DNA of 64,000 nucleotides, taken from contig BAXV01000003.1 of the NCBI GenBank assembly GCA_001310715.1, positions 1 to 64,000 of the forward strand, written 5' to 3'. Below the pieces are notes generated by a model. That model was not told where the DNA came from. It searched no databases and saw only the letters and a list, made by a program, of their open reading frames with translations. The stretch comes from Pseudovibrio sp. JCM 19062 (GTDB lineage Bacteria > Pseudomonadota > Alphaproteobacteria > Rhizobiales > Stappiaceae). A program made the translations under genes and the position numbers. Of this stretch, positions 31,418 through 40,849 are shown in pieces; the stretch's first letter is position 1, and each line of letters starts with the position of its first letter.

Positions 31418-34008
31418 ATGGAAAAAACGCTTTTCCAATTCATCTGGAAGAACTCAGCTCGCTATCAAATAGCGATTCTTCTAGTCACCTTATTGTCCTA
31501 TCCGGTGAGTTACATCCTGCTGGATTTGCCTAAGAAAATTACCAATGAGGCAATTCAGGGTAGTGATTTTCCAGTAGAACTCTTCGGTTTTCAGCTCGGG
31601 CAGATTCAATATCTGGCGGTGCTGTGCATGTTGTTCTTGCTTCTTGTTGTTGTTAGCAACTGCATCAAACTATATCTTAACGTCTACAAGGGCCGACTGG
31701 GCGAGAGGATGCTACGCCAGTTGCGGTTTGAGCTGTTTCAGCGCGTCCTTCGCTTCCGCCTTCCTCACTTCAAGAAAGTCAGCTCGGGGGAGATCATACC
31801 AATGATTACCGCCGAGGTCGAGGATGTTGGTGGTTTCGTTGGTGAGGCCTTCGCACTGCCCGCCTATCAGGGCGGTATGCTGGTGGTTCAGGTGGGCTTT
31901 ATTTTCGTTCAGGACCCATTGCTAGGACTGGCTGCTATCTCGCTCTATCCGGTTCAGGGCTACGTCATCCCAAAGCTACAGCAAAAGGTCGTACGCCTGT
32001 CCCGCCAGCGCGTCAAGAACGTGCGGGTCATTGCAGATAGGGTCGGAGAGACCATCTCGGGGATCTCCGAGATCCACGCCAACGACACCTCTGCCTGGCA
32101 CTCGGCAGACCTTTCCGACAAACTCTACCGAAACTTCCGAATTCGCTTTGATATCTATAACCGCAAGTACTTCATCAAGTTCGTCAATAACTTCATGAAC
32201 CAGCTGACACCGTTTTTCTTCTACTTTATCGGCGGCTATCTTGTCATCAAAGGCCAGCTTAGTATTGGTGCGCTGATTGCGGTGATCGCAGCTTATAAAG
32301 ATCTGGCCGGCCCCTGGAAAGAGCTTCTCACCTACTATCAGATGACAGCGGATGTTTCGGTAAAATACCAGACCGTAGTGAGAACTTTGACCCGCCCGAT
32401 CTTTATGAAAAGCAACGCCTTCTGGATGATGAAGCCGTCACACTTTCTGGCACGCTGAAGTTCGATCAACTACGCCTGTCCGGATTGGGTACAGGGCAGG
32501 AGGTGCATGGGGTCTCACTCACTGTCGAACCGGGCAAACCCCTTGTTGTCTCCGGTGTTGATGGGTCAGGACGCGCGGAACTGCTGCAGATGGCAGCTGG
32601 TCTGTTAAGCCCCACATCCGGCTCGGTCTCTATTAATGGAATGAATTACGAAGGCCTATCAGAAGCCACATTGGGCAGACAGATTGCTTATGTGGGCGGA
32701 CACCTGCATGTCTGGACAGGGACAATTCGTGACAACCTGTTTTATGGCTTGCGACACCGGCCTCAGGAGCAGATTGAGTATGAGGGAAATGGTCTAAAGA
32801 AACGGCAACGTCAACTACGCGAAGCGGCCATGACCAAAAGCCCGTCCTACGACCTGAAGGCGCGCTGGGAGGACTACGAGAAGGCCAACACCAACTCTAT
32901 GCAGGACCTGGAAGAAAAGGCACTCGAGTTGTGCGAGCTCGCGGGCTTCTCGCGTGATCTTTATCTTCTTGGTGTTGAAACAATTATAGATCCAGACGGA
33001 GCAGGGGAACTAAATGACGAGCTAATGTCAAAATTGGTTGAGGCGCGCAAAGCACTGCGCGAGAAGATCGAAAACGACACGTCATTGCAGAACCTTGTGG
33101 AATTCTGGGATACGGAAAAGTTCAATCAGTCTGCAACTCTGGCGCAGAACTTGTTCTTCGCTAGCCCCAAAGAACACTTTATGACGATTGAACATATCCC
33201 CGAAGACCCGCAGATTTCGGCATTTCTGGCAAATACTGGGTTTGATGTGCTTTTGACCAAGGTAGGACTAGAAATTGCCACAACAATGGTCGAGTTGTTT
33301 GCTGATGTGAGTGCGGACAGTGACTTGCTGAACAATTACTCCTTCATCAGCCGTGAAGATTTGCCAGAGTTTTCACGCATTTTAACTGAGCAAAAGCTTA
33401 ACCAACGCGGTAGAAAAATAAAGGATGCAGACCGAACCCGGCTGATCGCATTGGCCCTGAAACTCATTCCAGCCAAACATCGTTTTGGCGTTCTGGATGA
33501 TGAAATGCGTGAGAAGTTCGTTGCCGCCCGGGCCCAGTTTATGGATACCGTGGGACGGGACAGTGAACGGTTTGAGTTCTTTGATCCGGAGAAATATCTC
33601 ACGACCTTGAGCATTGAGGACAATTTGATCTTCGGTCACACAAGCTTGATCGTCGTGACGCTCGCCAGAAGATACAACAGGTTTTGCAGGAGATTGTGCG
33701 TGAAAGAGACCTTACTGTACCAGTCCGTCGTGCAGCCTTCGATTTTCACGTCGGCGTCGCCGGGGCGAGACTGTCTACACATCAGCGCCGCTTGATCTGC
33801 CTTGTTCGTGCGTTGCTGAAGAATGCATATATCTACGTTCTCGACGAAACAGCAAATAGTGTCTCTGCGGCAGATAAAAGCCTAAGAGATGACTTGAAAA
33901 AAAATGATGTCAGATAGAATTCTTTTGTTTGGTGTAAGTAATGAGAGTATAGCAGACGAGTTTGAGCGGAAGCTTCACCTGGAAAATGGGAGGGTTATCG
34001 AAAGATAG
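31418..34008 (+). CDS. ABC-exporter-like membrane protein with interrupted, degenerate ATPase domain
   Basis: About 863 residues. Residues 1-330 are a type IV (ABC exporter) membrane domain with helices such as YLAVLCMLFLLLVVVSNCI and FFFYFIGGYLVIKGQLSIGA. An ATPase-like domain follows, but its motifs are altered: Walker A is GVDGSGRAE (Lys to Arg, Ser/Thr to Ala) at 32554-32580, the Q-loop reads IAYVGGHLHVW, the signature is ARLSTHQRR, Walker B keeps Asp-Glu (YVLDETANSVS) and the switch His is absent (LFGVSNESIADEF). About 285 extra residues sit between the Q-loop side and the signature. ATG 31418 follows GGAG. One base lost near 32382 and near 33648; one extra A in the run at 33897-33904, beyond which RILLFGVSNESIADEFERKL restores a proper C-terminus. 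A further missing base could extend it to 34072. Probably not a normal ATP-driven pump. Confidence 0.8.
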
Positions 34009-34108
34009 TCTTGGCGAATATGGTGAAACAAAGGCGAAATGGTGTGAGCTACAGCACAGTTTGCTGCGGTGAATTCAGCTATGTTGATCAAGTTCTTGGG
34101 AGAGAAAT

Positions 34109-34549
34109 GTGACAATTGATGCGGAAGTCCAAGCTTTAAGCCGTGTCCCCCTCCTCGAAGGGTTGGAACCGAGCAAACTGCGTCTTCTAGCGTTTATCAG
34201 CGACCGTATGGAATTCCAGGACGGGGAGATACTGTGTCATCAAGGAGATGACGGTGACAGTGCCTTTGTCGTTCTTTCCGGCGAAGTTGCTGTGTTTGTT
34301 GACGAAAATGAAGTTGCGCGGGTTGGGCAATACGCCATCATTGGCGAAATTGCGATTTTGTGTGATGTTCCCCGCACCGCGACCTTGCAGTCGATCGGTA
34401 CGACATACGTTCTCGCTATTTCCAAAGGGGACTTTTTGAAGCTCATCGCAGAGTTTCCGAAGGTGTCACTGGAGATCATGCGTGTGTTGGCGTTGCGATT
34501 GGAAAAAACGACCAGAGAACTTGCGCAGGCACGTCCTGCATCTAATTGA
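34109..34549 (+). CDS. Stand-alone cyclic-nucleotide-binding domain protein
   Basis: Intact 146-residue protein made almost entirely of one CRP-like cNMP-binding fold. The phosphate-binding cassette is IIGEIAILCDVPRTATLQS (near 34336-34395), keeping the Glu and Arg that hold the cyclic phosphate and ribose; the beta-roll starts at FQDGEILCHQGDDGDSAFVV. There is no helix-turn-helix, so it is not a transcription factor; a C-terminal helix (ALRLEKTTRELAQARP) could mediate contacts. GTG start at 34109 with GGGAGA upstream. Placed between the ABC-like gene and the MBL hydrolase and upstream of a cyclase, it is the likely receptor of that cyclase's product. Confidence 0.88.
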   Translation: MTIDAEVQALSRVPLLEGLEPSKLRLLAFISDRMEFQDGEILCHQGDDGDSAFVVLSGEVAVFVDENEVARVGQYAIIGEIAILCDVPRTATLQSIGTTYVLAISKGDFLKLIAEFPKVSLEIMRVLALRLEKTTRELAQARPASN

Positions 34550-34570
34550 ACAATTGAAAGGCCAGATTAC

Positions 34571-35413
34571 TTGAATGAATTTTCGCTAAAAATTTGGGGT
34601 GCTCGCGGCTCAACAGCTGCAACGGGTTCCCAGACACTTAGATATGGCAGAGAAACGACCTGCTTGGAAATTTGGGCAGGCGATGTTCAGTTGATGGTCG
34701 ATTGCGGCTCAGGTGCTCGAAATTTTGGTGCTGAGATTATGCAGGGAAAGAACAGGGATATCGACCTGCTCTTCACCCACACACATCTCGACCACATTTG
34801 TGGGCTTCCCTTTTTTTGAACCCGCTTACGACCCACGCTTCTGCATCAGGGCAATGGCGGGCCTTTTTAATGACCCCTCTGATTTAAGGGATACCATCTG
34901 CCGGATCATGTCCCCCCCCATTTTTCCAGTGGGCGCGCACAAGCTAAGTGCCGTTTCCTTTAAAAGTTTCAAGGCAGGAGACACTCTGACGAAAGACAAT
35001 GGACTGATAATCAAAACCGTTGCGCTAAACCATCCAGGTGGTGCCTGTGGCTACCGGATGGAGTACAATGGTAAGTCCGTATGCATCATCACAGATCACG
35101 AAATGGGGAGCGCACCTCACGATGCAGCTGTCCTTGAATTTATCCGTGATGCTGATGTTGTGATCCATGATGGGATGTACACCAGAGCCGAATACCCTAA
35201 GTATAAGGCTGGGGACATTCCACATGGGAACATGTGGTCGGAATATGCCAGCGCGCCAACGTGAAGACGCCCGTGATCTTTCATCATGATCCACGGCGCA
35301 CGGATGATGAACTGGACGAAATCGGTCTGGCCGCCCAGCAGATACACCCACGCACAATTGTGGCCGCTGAAGATGGTGCTCAGACCCTAAGCCCACTCAT
35401 TCGTTGCGCATAA
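34571..35413 (+). CDS. MBL-fold metal-dependent hydrolase
   Basis: Metallo-beta-lactamase-fold protein of about 280 residues. N-terminal IWGARGSTAATG and MVDCGSGARNFG, the metal motif FTHTHLDHICGLPFF (near 34777-34818), a further ligand region LNHPGGACGYRM and ITDHEM, and the late Asp/His in VIHDGMY and FHHDP. The motif set belongs to the PhnP/RNase Z-like branch (COG1235), which includes phosphodiesterases. TTG start at 34571 follows AAAGG. One extra T at 34809-34815 and one missing G near 35206 (YKGWGHSTWEHVVEICQRA expected) break the frame. Next to a cyclase and a cNMP receptor, hydrolysis of the cyclic nucleotide is an attractive inference, not shown by sequence. Confidence 0.83.
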
Positions 35414-35476
35414 GTGATCGGAAGAAATCGCGCGCAAACCAGAACCACCACAAACGTGGTGTGACGGGAGACGAGT

Positions 35477-36946
35477 GTGGCAATTGGAAGTGGTCCAGAG
35501 AGTTTCGATCCTTCAAGAAAACGCGGCTCAGACAAGAAGCCGAATGTGGATCTGAGCGAAAAATTCCATGGCATCTCCTATCAGGAAACCCCAAAAGCGA
35601 GCCTTTACGATCAGCTGAAGAATGTAATCTTGGGGCCCAAGGCACCAGAAGGCGAGCTGCCATTGCGCGTCCGGCGCGAAGTTGCGCGTCAGGAAGCCGT
35701 GTCCGAGCGTTTGATCGGTATCGTGCAGCTCGGCGTCATCATCTTCTTTGCCATCCTTTATTCCATTGCCCCACGTGCAGAAGGTTCCACTGGCTTCAAT
35801 TTCGTGCCGTTGGCTTTATTCTGCTATATGGTCTTTACCCTCGTTCGAATTTACGTCTCCTTTAAAATCACATTACCAGTCTGGTATCTGGTCCTGTCGA
35901 TCCTTGTAGACGTTACCCTGCTGGTTGGCCTCATATTCTCTTTCCATATCCAGTACGAACAACATCCCGCCTTCTACCTCAAGGCCCCGACCTTGATGTA
36001 TCTGTTCCTGTTTATCGCCCTGCGCGCCCTGCGTTTTGATCCAAGATATGTCGTCCTGACCGGGGTCTTTGGGGCATTGGGCTGGCTGGGATTGGTGTTC
36101 TACGCCCTCAGCTATGAAGATGGCACAACGCACATCACCCATAATTACGTTGAATACCTGACAGCGGACACTGTTCTTATCGGCGCAGAATTGGATAAGT
36201 TGATCATCATCCTTTCCGTGACTGCCCTTTTAGCCCTGTCGATCCTCCGTGCCCGCCGCACCTTCTTCTCTGCTATCCGTGAGAAGTATGCGGTGAAAGA
36301 TTTAAGCCGCTTCTTTATACCGGAAGTTGCCAACTCAATCGTGGAGTCCGAAAGCAGGCTCAATGCCGGGAATGGCGAAATTAGAGAGGTGGCGGTCCTG
36401 CTCGTCGACATCCGGTCCTTTACAAAAACCGCAGCTAAGATGCCGCCGAAAGACATCATGCGGGTCTTAAGCCTCTATCAAAAGAAAGCCGCCAAGGCGA
36501 TTTTGGGTGAGGGAGGGCAGATCGATAAGTTCCTCGGAGACGGCATTCTCGCCACCTTCGGTGCGGTCTCTGACAGTGAGACCTATGCTGCTGATGCGCT
36601 GCGTGCAGGTGTCGAGCTTGCCCACATTCTGGAGGAGGAAAGCGCTGACCTTGAAGCTGCAGGCTGGCCCATGAAGTTTGAGATCGGTGTGGGTGTTGCT
36701 GCGGGACCGGTAAGCGTTGGTGTTGTTGGGGTGCATGATCGTCTGGAATTCACCGTAATTGGAGATGCGGTCAACCGTGCGGCAAAGCTGGAAGCGGCCA
36801 ATAAAGTGCAGGCCACCCGGTTCCTGACAGATGGAGCGACTTATTCCATGGCACTACGACAAGGGTATAAGGGAAACATGCTAGATTTAAAGTCTGAGTG
36901 TGTTGCAGGAATCAATGGAAAAGTAGACCTTGTGGCTTTGGCGTAA
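35477..36946 (+). CDS. Membrane-anchored class III adenylate/guanylate cyclase
   Basis: Intact 489-residue cyclase. A soluble N-terminus of about 80 residues, five to six membrane helices between residues 80 and 260 (LIGIVQLGVIIFFAILYSIA; LSILVDVTLLVGLIFSF; YVVLTGVFGALGWLGLVFYA), then the catalytic domain: first metal Asp in VAVLLVDIRSFTKTA, second in IDKFLGDGILATFGAV, and FTVIGDAVNRAAKLE. GTG start at 35477. The membrane region is short-looped, unlike the sensor-type cyclase at 17250-19128, so it may sense a membrane-proximal signal. Last gene of the rightward operon. Probably makes cAMP. Confidence 0.9.
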   Translation: MAIGSGPESFDPSRKRGSDKKPNVDLSEKFHGISYQETPKASLYDQLKNVILGPKAPEGELPLRVRREVARQEAVSERLIGIVQLGVIIFFAILYSIAPRAEGSTGFNFVPLALFCYMVFTLVRIYVSFKITLPVWYLVLSILVDVTLLVGLIFSFHIQYEQHPAFYLKAPTLMYLFLFIALRALRFDPRYVVLTGVFGALGWLGLVFYALSYEDGTTHITHNYVEYLTADTVLIGAELDKLIIILSVTALLALSILRARRTFFSAIREKYAVKDLSRFFIPEVANSIVESESRLNAGNGEIREVAVLLVDIRSFTKTAAKMPPKDIMRVLSLYQKKAAKAILGEGGQIDKFLGDGILATFGAVSDSETYAADALRAGVELAHILEEESADLEAAGWPMKFEIGVGVAAGPVSVGVVGVHDRLEFTVIGDAVNRAAKLEAANKVQATRFLTDGATYSMALRQGYKGNMLDLKSECVAGINGKVDLVALA

Positions 36947-37059
36947 GAACTATTTTCTCGCGCCGACCCGTAGATATCAGCGTAACGCTGCTTTCAAAGA
37001 ATTTTGGCGGGAGCTTTGAAAGAGCGCGGGGCAAACATAATGAATCGGGATGGGACTCC

Positions 37060-37826
37060 ATGCTACTTAATAATAAAATTGCTGCTGTAGTAACCGGCGG
37101 CGCATCAGGTCTTGGCGCAGCAACCGCACGGAAATTGGCTAGCCACGGCGTGAAAGTAACTCTTTTCGACGTAAACGAAGAAGCAGGTCAGGCGACAGCA
37201 GACGAGATCGGTGGTCAGTTCGTAAAAGTAGACGTCACCAGCGATGACAGTGTGACTGCAGGTCTGGATGCAGCTGAAGCAGCGCACGGCCCAACACGTA
37301 TTCTTGTTAACTGTGCAGGCATTGCACCTGTTGCCAAAACCACCTCTCGCGGCGCACCACACCCGATGGACATGTTCCAGACGGTCATCAACGTCAACCT
37401 CGTTGGCTCCTTCCGTTGCACCTCCTTTGCAGGAACACGCATGGCCACACTTGATCCGCTGACTGAAGATGGCGAGCGTGGTGTGATTGTATCCACTGCC
37501 TCTGTTGCAGCGTTTGACGGTCAGATCGGTCAGGCAGCGTATGCAGCTTCCAAGGGCGGCATCGCAGCCTGACACTGCCAGTGGCTCGTGACCTGTCCAA
37601 GTCCGGCATTCGTGTCATGACCGTTGCTCCGGGTATCTTTGAGACCCCAATGCTTCGTGGTCTGTCACAGGAAGTGCAGGACTCCCTTGGTCAGCAGGTA
37701 CCATTCCCGTCCCGTCTGGGTCGCGGGGAAGAGTATGCCCAGCTTGTCGAGGCTATCTGCACCAACCCGATGCTCAATGGCGAAACTATCCGTCTTGACG
37801 GTGCCATCCGCATGGCCCCACGGTAA
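37060..37826 (+). CDS. Short-chain dehydrogenase/reductase (3-hydroxyacyl-CoA dehydrogenase type)
   Basis: NAD(P)-dependent SDR of about 255 residues. Cofactor motif TGGASGLG (Gly-rich TGxxxGxG) near residues 12-19, Asp in LFDVNEE suggesting NAD preference, NCAG motif, catalytic Ser in STASVAA and Tyr-x3-Lys in AYAASKGG. The text [20 protein letters not shown] is typical of type II 3-hydroxyacyl-CoA dehydrogenases (HSD17B10-like), acting in fatty or branched-chain acid breakdown. ATG at 37060 after GGGATGGGA. One c is missing near 37568, where GGIAA-stop should read [14 protein letters not shown]. Monocistronic with its own terminator. Confidence 0.87.
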
Positions 37827-37833
37827 AAATACT

Positions 37834-37868
37834 CTGGCTTGAGGGTGATATACTCTCAAGCCAGTTTT
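37834..37868 (+). terminator. Terminator of the SDR gene
   Basis: CTGGCTTGAG (37834-37843) pairs perfectly with CTCAAGCCAG (37855-37864) and is followed by TTTT. Confidence 0.8.
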
Positions 37869-38000
37869 GGGTTGACGCACAATCCAACCTGCCAATATGG
37901 TCTAATCCAAAGGTTGACGAAGTGCTTAGGCACTGGCTCGTGAAGTGATGTTTTGGTCCCAACGGATCGTAATCTGAAGATCTGACCCTGTGAGGCCGTC

Positions 38001-39339
38001 ATGGCGACTTACACCAGCTCTACGCCGAAACAGTTTTTCGGTGAACTTCCTGAACAGACTGACATTCTGATTATCGGCGGTGGCGTTATTGGCACCTGCA
38101 CAGCCTATTGGCTTGCAAAGCAGGGTGTGAGCGTTACGCTCTGCGAAAAGGGCCGCGTCGCAGGCGAGCAGTCCAGCCGCAACTGGGGTTGGGTTCGCCA
38201 GCAGGGCAGGGATGCAGCTGAACTCCCAATCAGTATGGAGAGCAATCACTTATGGCAGCAGCTGATGGAGGAGACCGGCGAGGATCTGGCTTCCGCCGGC
38301 ATGGTGTCTACTTTCTGGCTGAAAAGGAAGCAGACCTAAAGGATTACGAGGCCTTTCTGGACCTTGCCAAACAGCACCAGCTGGACACGCGACTGCTGAG
38401 CAAGGATGAAGTCTATGCACGCATTCCGGGCCGTGAAGGTAAATGGATTGGCGGCATGGTCACGCCAAGTGATGGACGCGCCGAACCATGGATCGCCGTG
38501 CCTGCCATTGGCCGTGCAGCCGAACGCAGCGGGGCAGTGATCGTTGAAGACTGTGCCGTAAGAACGCTGGAGTTTGCAGGCGGCCAGCTCACCGGAGCTG
38601 TCACTGAGAAGGGCGCAATCAAAGCAAACCGTGTTTTGATTGCAGCAGGTGCCTGGTCTTCCCTATTTGCACAAAACCTCGGTATCTCCATGCCCCAGCT
38701 CTGTGTCAGGGCAACCGTTGCGGCCACAAGGGCTGCTCCGGATATCTTCGATGGAAACGCAGTAGATAGCCTGTTTGCCTTCCGCAAAAGAAAGGATGGT
38801 GGCTACACGCTGGCAATCAGTGATATTCATGATCATTACATAGGCAAGGATTCCTTCCGTCACCTTCTCAAATGGCTTCCCGCAGTCAAAGCCTCGTACT
38901 CCGGCATATCTTTTGGCCTGAACCCGCCAAAGAATTACCCTGATGCGTGGGGGCATAAACGCTGTTGGTCCGGTAACGAAATCACACCGTTTGAGACCTG
39001 CCGTGTGCTCAATCCCGCTCCAAGCCCAAAAGCCTTGAAGCGCATTCAGGAGCGTCTGGTTGATCGCTTTCCGCAGCTTGAAGGCCTGCAATTGCAGGAA
39101 AGCTGGGCAGGGATGATTGATGCGATGCCGGACTTTGTTCCGATCATGGACGAGGTGCCTACGCAAAAGGCGTCTTCATCGCCACGGGATTTTCCGGCCA
39201 TGGGTTCGGGATTGGCCCCGCTGCTGGTCGCATCATGGCGGACCTGTTACAGGGCAAACCAGCTGGCCATGATCTGACGCGCTTCAGATTTGGACGTTTT
39301 ACAGACGGCTCACGGTTAGAACTGGGCCCGTTTATTTAG
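38001..39339 (+). CDS. FAD-dependent amine/amino acid oxidoreductase (DAO family), copy 1
   Basis: Flavoprotein of about 446 residues in the D-amino acid dehydrogenase/sarcosine oxidase superfamily. Dinucleotide-binding motif ILIIGGGVIGTCTAYWLAKQ with the FAD-ribose Glu in VTLCEKGRV; family-specific GEQSSRNWGWVRQQGRD; C-terminal FAD contact expected at GFSGHGFGIGP. One base is missing near 38292 (EDLGFRRHGVYFLAEK expected) and one near 39168 (TQKGVFIATGFSGHG expected). The true stop is TAG 39337-39339, only 17 bases before copy 2. Likely oxidises a primary or secondary amine; electron acceptor unknown. Confidence 0.85.
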
Positions 39340-39356
39340 TTCTTTGAGTTAGTAAC

Positions 39357-40656
39357 GTGATTTATTCAGAAAAAACACCGCAGCAGTTCCACGGCCAGCT
39401 TCCGGCAGAAACAGGCGTACTTATCATAGGCGGCGGCATCATCGGGGTTTGCACTGCCTACTACCTTGCCAAACAAGGTGCCAAAGTCACCCTCTGTGAG
39501 AAAGGCCGCGTTGCAGGAGAACAATCCAGCCGCAACTGGGGGTGGATACGTCAGCAAGGACGCGATGAACCAGAAATCCCGCTTTCCATTGAAGCGCGCC
39601 ACCTATGGGAAGAGCTAAGCAAAGAGACTGGTGAAGATCTCGGTTACAGCGCCACCGGCGTCTACTATCTTGCTGAAAAGCAGGGGGATCTGGAGGACTT
39701 TGAGAAGTTTGTCGAGCTTGGCCGTAAATATGATCTCGACACCCGCATGATCTCTGGTGCGCAAGTGCATGAAGCCATCAAGGCAAACAAGGCCGCTGGA
39801 TTGGTGGCATGCATACCGCCAGTGATGGGCGGGCAGAGCCGGGACAAGCAACCCTCGGCATCGCCAAAGCAGCAGAACGCCTTGGCGCAATCATCTGCGA
39901 GAATACGGCAGTTCGCACGCTGGTAAAGTCTGGTGGCAACGTTGTTGGAGCTGTCACCGAGCAAGGGGAAATCAAAGCCGAACAAATTGTTCTTGCTGGT
40001 GGCGCATGGTCATCTTTGTTTGCTGCCAACGCTGGCTCAAGCTGCCACAGCTTGCCGTTGAACTGACGGTTGCGGCAACACAGGCAGTGCCCGAAGTCTT
40101 TTCCGCAAACGCCTCTGACAACACATTTGCCCTGCGCCGCCGTCAGGATGGTGGCTATACGATTGCCCTTAAGAACAACCAGACACATCATCTCGGTCCA
40201 GATTCCTTCCGCAACCTGAGGGAATGGCTGCCAAACATGGCCCGAAACCTCAAAGGCACCAGCATCAAACCATGGTCCCCAAAGAACTATCCGGACCACT
40301 GGATGCAAAGCCGGCGTTGGACCGGTGCGGATATAAGCCCGTTTGAAGCAATGCGTGTGCTCAACTCAAAGCCAAATCAAAAGGAATTGACTGCGCTATC
40401 AGCGGCCTTTGCAGACAGGTTCCCGCAGCTAAAGGGGACAAAGCTGAATCATGCCTGGGGTGGTCTCATTGACGCCATGCCGGACTTCCTTCCCGTCATC
40501 GACCGCGCCCCGGCTGATCACAACCTGCACATCGTGACGGGCTTTTCCGGCCACGGATTTGGCATCGGCCCGTCCATCGGACGGCTAATGGCAGATGTGC
40601 TTACAGGAAAAGAGGCGGGTCATGATCTCTCCAGTTTTGCCTTCAACCGCTTCTGA
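39357..40656 (+). CDS. FAD-dependent amine/amino acid oxidoreductase (DAO family), copy 2
   Basis: Tandem paralogue of the preceding gene, about 434 residues: LIIGGGIIGVCTAYYLAKQG, the same GEQSSRNWGWIRQQGRD block, SDGRAEPGQA parallel to SDGRAEPWIA in copy 1, and the C-terminal GFSGHGFGIGPSIGRLMADV. GTG start at 39357. One base lost near 39806 (GLVGGMHTASDGRAEP expected) and one near 40040 (NAGLKLPQLAVELTV expected). The two genes diverge throughout yet keep the same motifs, so the duplication is old. They may act as two subunits or on two related substrates. Confidence 0.85.
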
Positions 40657-40849
40657 GCACGGTTAGACTTGAGCCACCCACAGATAACACCCGAGAAAAG
40701 CTCAAGTAAACACACGTAAGTGGGGCGTACCGTCGGGTACTCTTTTCCTCTAGCGTGGTGTAAACTGCAGAAAAGTTGCCAAGTTGATCCAATGGTACTA
40801 ACTATACGGCAACAAGTAAAAGAACATAGTCGCCAGATTGAGGTTTTCA

